A DNA stretch of 64,000 nt from Marinobacter sp. 1-4A (GTDB lineage: Bacteria > Pseudomonadota > Gammaproteobacteria > Pseudomonadales > Oleiphilaceae), in NCBI RefSeq assembly GCF_016597725.1, contig NZ_VCGY01000001.1:186001-250000 (forward strand), in the 5' to 3' direction. Under the pieces are notes generated by a model. It worked only from the letters and a program-made list of their open reading frames with translations. It was not told the origin of the DNA and ran no database searches. The first letter of the stretch is position 1, and each line of letters begins with the position of its first letter. The position numbers were made by a program, and so were the translations under genes. This document shows, piece by piece, positions 48,953-57,838 of this stretch.

Positions 48953-49575
48953 GCCCCTTCCACGTCAATTTCACGGTCACCGTGCACCACTTCAACCAGC
49001 TTGATGGCTTCCTGCTCCATGCTAACCACCAGCTCGTCTACCCGCCGGATGAAATAGCGGTGACATATCAGAGCAGGAATCGCGATGCTCAAACCGGCTG
49101 CCGTGGTAATCAGTGCTTCGGAAATACCACCTGCCAGATTGCCTGCATTGCCTACGCCGGCCAGTTGAATCTCCGCAAACACTTTAATCATGCCAATAAC
49201 CGTGCCCAGAAGGCCCAATAACGGCGTTATCGTTGCTACAGTACCCAAGGGGTTCAGGAAGCGCTCCAGTTCATGGATAACCTGACTGGCCTCGTGCTCA
49301 ATGCTCTCCTTCATGATCTCACGGCCGTGCTTGGCATTCATAAGACCACCCGCGAGGATACGCCCCATGGGCGAAGAACCTTGCAGTGCTTTGAGTTTGC
49401 GGCCATTTAGCTCTTTTTTCTTGATCCAGCGCCAAAGCTCATTAATCGTCTGAGGCGGTGCAACACGCGACGCCCGAAGAGTCCAGAAACGTTCCAGAAT
49501 AATCGCAAGCGCCAGAATGGAACAGGCAATAATTGGCACCATCAAAATGCCACCAGCTTTCAACAGCTCGAACAC
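48949..49575 (-). CDS. MotA/TolQ/ExbB proton channel protein
   Basis: A 208-residue three-helix channel subunit. Conserved motifs are FLNPLGTVATITPLLGLLGTV (first 20 or so residues of the second helix region) and GGISEALITTAAGLSIAIPA. The start is GTG with GGGAG upstream. It is first in the exbB-exbD-msbA-lpxK-ycaR-kdsB-ptp-murB run, with a 72-base gap after comEC. Confidence 0.9.
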   Translation of the reverse strand: MFELLKAGGILMVPIIACSILALAIILERFWTLRASRVAPPQTINELWRWIKKKELNGRKLKALQGSSPMGRILAGGLMNAKHGREIMKESIEHEASQVIHELERFLNPLGTVATITPLLGLLGTVIGMIKVFAEIQLAGVGNAGNLAGGISEALITTAAGLSIAIPALICHRYFIRRVDELVVSMEQEAIKLVEVVHGDREIDVEGA

Positions 49576-49647
49576 GCTTGATCTCCCTGATTGTTTACAA
49601 GCCGCGCTACTTTAGCATAGCTGCAGGTCGAGGCCACACCCGCAATG

Positions 49648-52110
49648 TCACGGTATTTTACACGTATCCCTTGCCAGACCGGGACCGCCAATCCAGAAGG
49701 GCGCTTTGTGGCGGGCTTCGGTCGTTTTCAATACCCCATCCACCACCCTCATAACCAAACTGCCTGAGCAAGCCGTGTTCAGCGCCAGAGCGCCAGCGCT
49801 GCGGTAACGGGCCGTTACGTCTCTGTGAGGGTGCCCGTACCTATGCCGGTACCCTGCGGTATAAATCACCAAACTCGGATTAAGCTCGTTCACCCAAAAT
49901 TCAGAAGATGACGTTTTACTGCCATGGTGGGGCGCGAGAACAACGCGTTCACGAGGCTTAATATTCGGAGTTTCAGCCTCCGCAGCTTCCAAATACAGCG
50001 GCTCGATGCGGGAGCTGATATCACCTGAGAACAGCCACTCTGCGGCCTGACCCTGCCGGGCAGAAAGTACGCAGGATGCGTCGTTACCTTTGACATCTCC
50101 GGTCGCCTGCCAGTAGAAAAGCGAAAGTTCATCACCCAGCGCAGACTTGCCCCCACACGCATGGATAGCAACCGCTTCGCCCTGCTCTAGTTTGTCCCGA
50201 ACAGCCACTGGCTCACCTGTCACAATACGACCAACCTTAAACTCCGCCAAGATCCGGTTAACCCCGCCAGAATGATCACTGTCGGCATGGCTTATAACCA
50301 AGGTATCGATACGCTTGATCCCCAGAGCTTTGAGGTTCGGTATGAGCACAGACTCCGCCGCAGAAAAGACACCTTTTACCTCCGGCCCCGTGTCATAGAG
50401 CAGAACGTCATCGCCCGCCCTGAGCATGGCCGATAGACCTTGACCCACATCCCAAACCCTTACTTCGGGCTCTGAAACCCGCGGATTGTCGGCACTGTTG
50501 GGCAGACCCGCAGTTGCAGCCCAAGCCAGTGCAACAATAAGCCCCACCGCCTGAAACATTCGAATAGGTACCGTTGCAACCAGCAACACCAAGACTGAAA
50601 AGCCGCCTATTTCGAGCGTGCTTCCATCGAGGTCGGGCCAACCCATACCGGCAACCCAGTCAAGAAAGCGCCACATCACGCCGAGCACTGCGTCCATCAG
50701 CGCAATAACCAAATCCAACATCGGTGGCAGCAAGGCGACCATAATCCCGCCGACAATAAGCACCGGCATAACCACCAATGAAACCCAAGGAATGGCCAAG
50801 ATATTTGCAAGCAACCCTGCAACCGGTTGACCCTGCCCGACGAGTTCAAGCAGCGGCCAGAGCCCGGCAAATACAGCCCCTTGAGCCAACAACAAGCCCG
50901 CCAGCCAACCGATGCGCCCCAAACGGCCCGCAAATACGCAAAGAAGAACAGAGACAGCTCCGAACGACAACCAAAACCCCTGATCCAGTGGTGCAAATGG
51001 ATCAAGTAAGAGCACAAGACCCAGCGCGATCAATAGCGAATGCCAAGCAGGCTCATGCCGGGCTTTGAGCAGAACCCAGCTGCCAACCGCGACCATAATT
51101 AAAGCCCTACGGGTTGGCACCGTGAAACCTGCCGCCAACGCATAGAGCAGGCAACAAAAAAGCACAACAGCAAATGCGGCTAAACGAACGAAGCGCTCAC
51201 TAAGTCGATAGGACGATATGGCCAATAAAAATCGACGAGCAATTAGCCCGGCACCCAATGCCACCAAGCCTAAGTGAAGGCCGGAGATAGCAACCAAATG
51301 GATCGTGCCCGTCGCTTTTAAAACATCCCAGTGCTCCGAAGACAAATGCCCTCGGTTCCCTATAAGCAGTGAGGCAATGAGAGGGTGGTAGCTGGATTTA
51401 ACAAACTGCTCATCTACCCAGTCTGCAAGTTGCATGTGAAATCGATGGTACTGACATTCGAGTGCGCAGCTGACAGAAGGGTCCGAAGCGGCACTTCGAA
51501 CACTGCCGGTAGCTCGGTAGCCTTTACGAAACAGCCAATCTTCGTAGCGAAAGCCTGCGGGGTTCAAAGCGCCATGGGGCTTTTTTAGAACCACCTCAAG
51601 GCGCAACCGATGATCTGGAAGCCGTGCTTCAGATTGGCCATACCAAGCCAAACGCAATGTTTTGGGTAGAGAACCGTTAGCCTGCCGGGTCAGGGAAACC
51701 CCGTACCAACGTGTTACACAAAAGCTGAACCGGATGCTATTGAAACTACCAGCTGCTGGAAGGTCACAGACGTAGCCGGATACGTTGACCCTCTCACCCT
51801 CAAGCCCATCGGGAAGCCGCTGGTCAAGGCGTTCGTGGGCCCATAAGGCGGCCCAAAAAGCACCTAATGTGAAACCAATAATAAGCGGCCAACATGCCTT
51901 GGGAAGCATCCGCCCTACTGGTGAAAGTAGGAATATAACAGCCAGAGTAGCCAGACTCAGCCACACTTGAGCTGGCAACACCGCCAATCTATAAAGTAAG
52001 ATGACGCCGCAGGAAAAAGCGAAAACGCTCAGCACTGTAGATCTTCCGGACAATCCGTGTCCTCCCGATGAGTTTATCCGTCGGCGACATCCTTGACGCC
52101 GGAGTTTCAT
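49648..52110 (-). CDS. comEC: DNA internalization protein ComEC/Rec2
   Basis: An 820-residue protein with an N-terminal ComEC OB domain (about 75-195), a competence-membrane domain (about 240-530) with HLVAISGLHLGLVALG and many helices, and a C-terminal metallo-beta-lactamase domain with ISHADSDHSGG and LAPHHGSKTSSS. It forms the inner-membrane channel for single-stranded DNA in natural transformation. The intact length suggests a working gene. It is divergent from the DUF2062 gene and upstream of exbB. Confidence 0.93.
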   Translation of the reverse strand: MKLRRQGCRRRINSSGGHGLSGRSTVLSVFAFSCGVILLYRLAVLPAQVWLSLATLAVIFLLSPVGRMLPKACWPLIIGFTLGAFWAALWAHERLDQRLPDGLEGERVNVSGYVCDLPAAGSFNSIRFSFCVTRWYGVSLTRQANGSLPKTLRLAWYGQSEARLPDHRLRLEVVLKKPHGALNPAGFRYEDWLFRKGYRATGSVRSAASDPSVSCALECQYHRFHMQLADWVDEQFVKSSYHPLIASLLIGNRGHLSSEHWDVLKATGTIHLVAISGLHLGLVALGAGLIARRFLLAISSYRLSERFVRLAAFAVVLFCCLLYALAAGFTVPTRRALIMVAVGSWVLLKARHEPAWHSLLIALGLVLLLDPFAPLDQGFWLSFGAVSVLLCVFAGRLGRIGWLAGLLLAQGAVFAGLWPLLELVGQGQPVAGLLANILAIPWVSLVVMPVLIVGGIMVALLPPMLDLVIALMDAVLGVMWRFLDWVAGMGWPDLDGSTLEIGGFSVLVLLVATVPIRMFQAVGLIVALAWAATAGLPNSADNPRVSEPEVRVWDVGQGLSAMLRAGDDVLLYDTGPEVKGVFSAAESVLIPNLKALGIKRIDTLVISHADSDHSGGVNRILAEFKVGRIVTGEPVAVRDKLEQGEAVAIHACGGKSALGDELSLFYWQATGDVKGNDASCVLSARQGQAAEWLFSGDISSRIEPLYLEAAEAETPNIKPRERVVLAPHHGSKTSSSEFWVNELNPSLVIYTAGYRHRYGHPHRDVTARYRSAGALALNTACSGSLVMRVVDGVLKTTEARHKAPFWIGGPGLARDTCKIP

Positions 52111-52134
52111 TCTACTCGAAGGTAGAGTTTCCCA

Positions 52135-52686
52135 ATGCCGAAGAAGTTCATGAAACGCTATCTGCCATCACCTGAAAGGGTGCAAGCGATGCAATCGCTT
52201 GGATTCCTCGGCGATATCCTGAATGAACCCAACTTATGGCACATCAACCGTCACAGTGTTTCCCGCGCGTTCCTGATTGGCGTGTTTTTCTGTTTTATTC
52301 CCATGCCCTTCCAGATGCTTGCCGCAGGTTTTTTTGCCATCTGGTTTAACGCCAATCTCCCCCTCTCTGCGGTGCTGGTGTGGATCAGCAACCCGATTAC
52401 CATGCCACCTATTTTTTATTTCAATTACAAAGTTGGCGCATGGGCGCTTAACCGGCCGGTTCTTAGCTTCGACTTGCAACTCTCGTGGCCGTGGCTTAGC
52501 GAGCGCCTGCTGGACATCGGCATACCGCTGTATTTGGGTTCGCTGATTGTCGCCACGGTTTCGGCATGCATCGCGTATTTGGGAATACAGTTTATTTGGC
52601 GCCGTAAAATCCGAACGGACTGGCAACTTCGGCGCAAGGCTCGCCGGGAAGAACTCCAGCGAACCCGCGGCGATCACACCTCCTGA
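52135..52686 (+). CDS. DUF2062 membrane protein
   Basis: A 183-residue protein with three hydrophobic segments (about 45-65, 70-95 and 130-160). The conserved DUF2062 part contains RAFLIGVFFCFIPMPFQM and WISNPITMPPIFYFNYKVG. The C-terminus is basic. Function is unknown. It is divergent from comEC and its 3' end overlaps the convergent lolD by 13 bases. The same gene lies near comEC and lolCD in Pseudomonas. Confidence 0.9.
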   Translation: MPKKFMKRYLPSPERVQAMQSLGFLGDILNEPNLWHINRHSVSRAFLIGVFFCFIPMPFQMLAAGFFAIWFNANLPLSAVLVWISNPITMPPIFYFNYKVGAWALNRPVLSFDLQLSWPWLSERLLDIGIPLYLGSLIVATVSACIAYLGIQFIWRRKIRTDWQLRRKARREELQRTRGDHTS

Positions 52687-53384
52687 ACCAGCCGCCCCTG
52701 CTCCAGCCTCAATACCCGCCCCAAGCTTCTAGCCATCTTCATGTCGTGGGTTACCATGACAAACGCAATCCCTAGCTGGTCCCGCAAAGACTCGATAAGT
52801 GTCCGAACACCCTCACCCGTATGTTCATCGAGGTTACCGGTGGGCTCGTCCATCAACACGCAATCCGGCTCGTTCACCAACGCACGGGCGATGGCGACAC
52901 GCTGGCGCTCGCCACCGGACAACTCCCCGGGCTTATGCTCCAAGCGCTCGGCAAGCCCAACTCTTTGCAAAATTGACTGTGCTCGGGAACGTGAATCGCT
53001 CACCGACATACCTCCAAGGGCACAGGGCATCATGACATTCTCGAGTGCAGTGAATTCGGGCAGCAAATGATGAAACTGGTAAACAAAGCCCAGATGCCGG
53101 TTTCGAAAGCGCGCGCGCCCAGCCTCAGACAATCGATGAATATCCCTGCCACAAATAGAGATCTGCCCCGTTGAAGGCTTGTCTAGCCCACCAAGAAGGT
53201 TTAGCAGTGTTGTTTTACCCGCACCGCTGCTACCCACAATGGCCACGGTTTCACCCGCCGTCACTTCCAACGAGATATCAGAGAATATGGTCAGTTTTTC
53301 CGGCCCCTGAGTGTAGGTACGGGTCACTTTCCGACAGTCGATTACCAGAGGTACGTCCTTCATGGCGCCGCTTTCCTTATTCAT
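52674..53384 (-). CDS. lolD: Lipoprotein-releasing ABC transporter ATPase LolD
   Basis: About 236 residues from the ATG at 53384, chosen because GGAGG lies nine bases upstream and it overlaps the permease stop; the start at 53408 would be deeper in that gene and 53363 is also possible. Walker A is GSSGAGKTT, the signature LSGGERQR, and Walker B CVLMDEPTGNLD. It powers extraction of outer-membrane lipoproteins to LolA. Downstream is the convergent DUF2062 gene; no lolE follows. Confidence 0.95.
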   Translation of the reverse strand: MNKESGAMKDVPLVIDCRKVTRTYTQGPEKLTIFSDISLEVTAGETVAIVGSSGAGKTTLLNLLGGLDKPSTGQISICGRDIHRLSEAGRARFRNRHLGFVYQFHHLLPEFTALENVMMPCALGGMSVSDSRSRAQSILQRVGLAERLEHKPGELSGGERQRVAIARALVNEPDCVLMDEPTGNLDEHTGEGVRTLIESLRDQLGIAFVMVTHDMKMARSLGRVLRLEQGRLVQEV

Positions 53385-54618
53385 AACGAAGAGCCTCCGC
53401 AGGATCAACTCGTGACGCTCTCCACGCCGGGTAAATGGTTGCCAGCAAGCTCATGGCAAGTCCGGCGCCACTGATAACGGCTACGTCTTGCCATTGCAGC
53501 TGGGAGGGTAAGTAGCTGATAAAATAGACATCAGCACTCAGGAACTGCTGCCCGATTGCGCCCTCAAGCCAGGCAATAAATGCACTGATGTTAAGTGCAC
53601 CTAAAACGCCTAGGGTGGTGCCAATCAAAATGCCAAAAACCCCAATAACCGCACCTTGCACAATGAAGATCCGCATAATTCGCCCGGGTGTTGCCCCCAT
53701 GGTTCGCAGAATCGCGATATCCGCTGTTTTGTCGGTGACCACCATCACCAATGTGGACACAATATTGAATGCTGCCACCGCCACAATAAACATCAGCAAC
53801 AGGCCGATCATGGTTTTCTCCATGCGAATAGCCTGAAATAAGTTGCCGTGGGTGCGAGTCCAGTCTGAAATGTAGTAACGGCCGGACAAGTCGCCCGCCG
53901 CCTCTGCGGCAACCTTGGGCGCTGCAAAAAGATCGTCGACCAACAGCCTTATTCCCTGAGCTTTGCCTCCGGTACGCATGAGTTTTGCCGCATCGTCCAT
54001 GTGGATGAGCGTGTAATTACCATCCAGCTCTGCACCAACACTGAATATCCCTTTCACAGTAAAACGCTTGAGACGTGGCAACACACCTGCTGGCGTTACC
54101 GACGCTTCGGGGAGCACCACGGTTACTTTATCCCCCAACTGTAAACGTAGGCTGGACGCCATAGTCCGCCCTACAATAATGCCAAACTCTCCGGATACCA
54201 GATCATCAAGCCTGCCTTCAATCATGTGGTTTTCGATGATAGAAACCGACCGCTCCTCCTCGGGCAATATGCCATTTAGCATAACGCCCCGCACATCACC
54301 GCCACCGGTAACCATACCCTGCCCCTGAATAAACGGCGCAGCTGCTAGCACTCTTGGGTGTTGTTGTACTTGAGCATCTACCGATTCCCAGTCATCCAGC
54401 GGCCCGCTGCCCTGAATGATGGCATGGGGAACCATGCCCAGTATTCGCTGTTTGAGCTCACGATCAAAACCATTCATAACGGAGAGCACAATAATGAGTA
54501 CTGCAACGCCAAGCATGAGCCCAATCATGGATGTGAGAGAGATAAAGGATATAAAGTGATTGCGCCTTTTGGCTGCGGTATAACGCAAGCCGATATACAA
54601 CGATAAGGGTCTGAACAT
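53377..54618 (-). CDS. lolC: Lipoprotein-releasing system permease (LolC/LolE family)
   Basis: A 413-residue permease with one N-terminal helix (about 24-50), a large periplasmic domain, and three C-terminal helices (about 270-400). LTSMIGLMLGVAVLIIVLSV and ILRTMGATPGRIMRIF are family motifs. Only one permease gene is coupled to lolD. Pseudomonas and E. coli have separate lolC and lolE, so this may be a single LolF-type homodimer permease, or lolE may lie elsewhere. Confidence 0.92.
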   Translation of the reverse strand: MFRPLSLYIGLRYTAAKRRNHFISFISLTSMIGLMLGVAVLIIVLSVMNGFDRELKQRILGMVPHAIIQGSGPLDDWESVDAQVQQHPRVLAAAPFIQGQGMVTGGGDVRGVMLNGILPEEERSVSIIENHMIEGRLDDLVSGEFGIIVGRTMASSLRLQLGDKVTVVLPEASVTPAGVLPRLKRFTVKGIFSVGAELDGNYTLIHMDDAAKLMRTGGKAQGIRLLVDDLFAAPKVAAEAAGDLSGRYYISDWTRTHGNLFQAIRMEKTMIGLLLMFIVAVAAFNIVSTLVMVVTDKTADIAILRTMGATPGRIMRIFIVQGAVIGVFGILIGTTLGVLGALNISAFIAWLEGAIGQQFLSADVYFISYLPSQLQWQDVAVISGAGLAMSLLATIYPAWRASRVDPAEALRYE

Positions 54619-54743
54619 GGAGGGTTGCCTGTCGCTACCTTCAGGTCGATCGTGGTCTGGAATTCCCCCTCGCAGCCTTTCAGCGCGGAGGGAAACTGCT
54701 AAACTTTAACTACTTGCTATATTTTTCATACGCGGAGCTCCGA

Positions 54744-55331
54744 ATGCACACCCGAGACGCACCTTCCGAACCGGCAGACAATCTACCTGAGCGTCGGGAA
54801 TTTTTCCGCATCGAAGACCGCATTGGTCTGGAAGTTCGTAAGCTTTCGTCCCCAGAAGAATTCGATGACAACCTCTTTGGTGACGATCACCTCGAGAGCC
54901 TGAAAGCTGATTTCAGGCGGCTGGACCAGGACATCAAATCCCAGCTTGCCAGCCTTTCAGATCAGGACCGCCTGCTTACCGGACTGGTTAAGTCCCTCAA
55001 CGGCAAGCTGGATACGCTAGCGCGCATTATGGCCTTTCAGCAAAATCCCTTGCAACCGGATGAATGGCAACACGTCACTCTGAGCGAAGGCGGTCTGGCC
55101 TTTTCCGGGCGTAGACACGCATGGCACACTGGCGATCAGATTGCGGTTCGCATGACCTTGCCACCGGAGTTGTTCCAGCCCCGCGCCATTGCGGAGGTAT
55201 TGGACGTGCAGGCCAGCGAAACAGGCAGAGCAAGGGTCCATACACGCTTTATCAAAATACAAGATAGCGACCGCCAACAAATCGCCCGTCATGTGATGCG
55301 TTGGCAGATACGCCAGCGACAAAAAGAGTAG
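54744..55331 (+). CDS. PilZ-domain protein
   Basis: About 195 residues from the ATG at 54744, chosen because GGAG lies seven bases upstream; a TTG at 54714 is less likely. An N-terminal RREFFRIEDR supplies an RxxxR-type motif. A C-terminal beta domain has VTLSEGGLAFSG, where the usual Asp/Asn of DxSxxG is replaced by Thr. It may bind cyclic di-GMP weakly or not at all. It stands alone, divergent from the lolCD genes. Confidence 0.75.
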   Translation: MHTRDAPSEPADNLPERREFFRIEDRIGLEVRKLSSPEEFDDNLFGDDHLESLKADFRRLDQDIKSQLASLSDQDRLLTGLVKSLNGKLDTLARIMAFQQNPLQPDEWQHVTLSEGGLAFSGRRHAWHTGDQIAVRMTLPPELFQPRAIAEVLDVQASETGRARVHTRFIKIQDSDRQQIARHVMRWQIRQRQKE

Positions 55332-55435
55332 ACTGGCGAAAACATGTGACTTTTGTCCCTAATTCTCGGATATTACGTTTTATCCATGTCTCCGGAGCGC
55401 TTACCGGAGACCTGCGCATGAATGGAGAAGCCTCA

Positions 55436-55738
55436 ATGACAATAAAGCGAGTGGTAACTGGCACCTTCGCAGCCGCCATGATTCTCACTCTGGCTCCGGT
55501 ATCTGGCGCCTTAGCTGAAGATCTGCGCGTGCCGGTGGGCAATCAGGCAGACAGAAGTCAGCAGAGCATGCCTCGCACAGGCATGGCACAAGCCTCGGTA
55601 CGCGCCTCTTGGGGCCAACCGGATTCCGTGGAAGGTCCTGTCGGGCAACCCCCTATCAGCCAGTGGCACTACGGTAAATTTGTGGTTTATTTCGAGAGCG
55701 ACAAGGTCATCCATTCGGTGCTGAAACTCCAGCGCTGA
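55436..55738 (+). CDS. Small exported protein of unknown function
   Basis: About 100 residues from the ATG at 55436, chosen because GGAG lies eight bases upstream and a signal peptide follows directly, ending GALAED near residue 26. The mature part is short: an RASWGQPDSVEGPVG segment, then a compact QWHYGKFVVYFESDKVIHS ending. The SWGxP and WHYG pattern recalls small outer-membrane assembly-type (SmpA/OmlA) folds, but similarity is weak. It is monocistronic before aguA. No function is assigned. Confidence 0.75.
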   Translation: MTIKRVVTGTFAAAMILTLAPVSGALAEDLRVPVGNQADRSQQSMPRTGMAQASVRASWGQPDSVEGPVGQPPISQWHYGKFVVYFESDKVIHSVLKLQR

Positions 55739-55846
55739 GGCCTCTGAAGCGAACGTTTTTCGCCCGGTACGCCCGGACATACATCCTGACGATACGCCGC
55801 CCTTTGTTTAGAATGGCGGCTTTTGCAATTTTAAGGTGACTATAAC

Positions 55847-56899
55847 GTGACATCTCGACGCGTGTTGCCCGCTGAGTGGGCACCCCAAAGCGCCGTTGTG
55901 CTTACTTGGCCTCACCCAGGTACCGACTGGGCAGGGATTATGGATGAGGTAGAACCGGTATTTCTTGAAATCGCCCGCTCGATTCTTCGGTTCCAACATC
56001 TGGTTATCAGCTGTGAACACGTGGTTCGATTGCAAGAGCTGGAACGCGAACTCAACAGCTGGGCCAGCGAACTGAGCCTGCCGGGACGTGTCAGCGCGGT
56101 GCCAGCTCCGGCAAACGACACCTGGGCGCGCGATCACGGCCCCATAACCGTACTTGTAGACGGTAAGCCGACTCTGCTGGATTTTCGCTTCAACGCATGG
56201 GGCGGCAAGTTCCCCTGGGAAAAAGACGACGCCCTCAACCGACATCTTGCCAATTTCGGCGTATTTGGAGCCACTCCCATGCAGGCGGTCGACTTTGTGC
56301 TTGAGGGAGGCTCCATCGAGTCTGATGGCGAGGGCACGTTACTCGCCACCAGCGAATGCCTTTTAACCCCCTCACGCAACGCCTCCATGGACCGGGGCGC
56401 CATCGAACACACACTGGCTGAAATGCTGGGTGCAAACCGAATTCTATGGCTCAACCATGGCTATCTGGCGGGTGATGATACCGACAGCCACATAGATACA
56501 TTGGCCCGCTTTTGCGCTCCAGACCATATTTGCTACGTTGTCTGCCCTGATGTCGCAGACGAACATTACAGCGCTTTGGCAGCCATGGAAGAAGACCTTC
56601 AAGAGTTTCGTCAGCGGGACGGTTCTCCCTACAAACTGACCGCGCTACCCTGGCCAGAGCCCGTATTCGGTGACGAAGGCGAACGCCTCCCGGCAACCTA
56701 CGCCAACTTCCTGATCATTAACGGAGCAGTGCTGGTGCCGATATACGATGTTGCGCAGGACGAAGAAGCCATTCGCATTATGGGCGACATTTTCCCCGGC
56801 CGGGAAATCATTCCTATCAACTGTCGCCCGCTGGTAAAACAGCATGGCAGCCTCCACTGCGTGACCATGCAAATCCCCAAAGGAGTCGTCACCCTATGA
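55847..56899 (+). CDS. aguA: Agmatine deiminase
   Basis: A 350-residue guanidino-modifying enzyme that turns agmatine into N-carbamoylputrescine and ammonia. Conserved motifs include PANDTWARDHGP, NAWGGKFPW, the catalytic His segment DTDSHIDTLARF and the nucleophile Cys338 in GSLHCVTMQIP. The start is GTG with AAGGTG upstream. It overlaps aguB by 4 bases, and the two enzymes act in sequence. Confidence 0.94.
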   Translation: MTSRRVLPAEWAPQSAVVLTWPHPGTDWAGIMDEVEPVFLEIARSILRFQHLVISCEHVVRLQELERELNSWASELSLPGRVSAVPAPANDTWARDHGPITVLVDGKPTLLDFRFNAWGGKFPWEKDDALNRHLANFGVFGATPMQAVDFVLEGGSIESDGEGTLLATSECLLTPSRNASMDRGAIEHTLAEMLGANRILWLNHGYLAGDDTDSHIDTLARFCAPDHICYVVCPDVADEHYSALAAMEEDLQEFRQRDGSPYKLTALPWPEPVFGDEGERLPATYANFLIINGAVLVPIYDVAQDEEAIRIMGDIFPGREIIPINCRPLVKQHGSLHCVTMQIPKGVVTL

Positions 56900-57831
56900 G
56901 CGCTCATTCCGCCAAAACTCAAGTGACCGGCCAACTCGCAGTTGCCGCTATCCAGCAGGCATGCAGTCAAGACAAAGCCGCCAGTTTGGCAACAACAGAA
57001 ATGCTGGTTCGTGAAGCCGCCGCAGGTGGTGCTCAACTGATCGTGTTGCAAGAACTGCACGCGACCCATTATTTTTGCCAGACTGAAGACACCAGCATAT
57101 TCGACCTTGCCGAACCCATCCCCGGCCCGACAAGCGAACGACTCTCAGGCCTTGCCCGGGAGCTAAACGTGGTGATCGTCGGCTCTGTGTTTGAGCGCCG
57201 CATGAACGGCGTGTATCACAACACCGCCGTCGTCATCGAAACCGATGGCTCCATTGCCGGTCTTTATCGAAAAATGCATATCCCCGACGACCCCGGGTTC
57301 TATGAGAAGTTCTATTTCACGCCGGGCGATGCTCAGTTTAACGACGGCCGCAATGGCTTTTCTCCCATTGAAACCTCTGTAGGTAAGCTAGGCGTTCTCG
57401 TATGCTGGGATCAGTGGTACCCGGAAGCTGCCCGATTAATGGCCCTGGCTGGCGCTGAAATACTGATTTACCCCACCGCGATCGGTTGGGACATTACCGA
57501 CGACCCAGATGAGCAAGCGCGCCAATTAGAGGCATGGGTCACCGTTCAACGGGGCCATGCCGTAGCAAACAATCTGCCCGTCATTGCGCCCAACCGCGTA
57601 GGGACTGAGCCCGACCCTACCGGGCATTCAGACGGCATTCGATTTTGGGGTAACAGCTTTATTTGCGGTCCTCAAGGCGAGTTTTTGGAACGCGCCGACG
57701 ACAACTCAGAGTGCATACTGAGTGTCACCCTTGACCGCCATCGCAGTGAATCTATTCGACGCATTTGGCCGTACTTCAGAGACCGGCGCATCGACGCTTA
57801 CGGCGACATTCTCAAAAGAGTGAGGGACTGA
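56896..57831 (+). CDS. aguB: N-carbamoylputrescine amidase
   Basis: A 311-residue nitrilase-superfamily amidase that hydrolyses N-carbamoylputrescine to putrescine. The catalytic triad is Glu53 (LQELHAT), Lys126 (YRKMHIP) and Cys170 (VLVCWDQWYPE). Together with aguA it completes the agmatine route to putrescine. The next gene, a MoxR ATPase, starts 7 bases later and may be on the same transcript. Confidence 0.94.
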   Translation: MSAHSAKTQVTGQLAVAAIQQACSQDKAASLATTEMLVREAAAGGAQLIVLQELHATHYFCQTEDTSIFDLAEPIPGPTSERLSGLARELNVVIVGSVFERRMNGVYHNTAVVIETDGSIAGLYRKMHIPDDPGFYEKFYFTPGDAQFNDGRNGFSPIETSVGKLGVLVCWDQWYPEAARLMALAGAEILIYPTAIGWDITDDPDEQARQLEAWVTVQRGHAVANNLPVIAPNRVGTEPDPTGHSDGIRFWGNSFICGPQGEFLERADDNSECILSVTLDRHRSESIRRIWPYFRDRRIDAYGDILKRVRD

Positions 57832-57838
57832 ACTCGGC

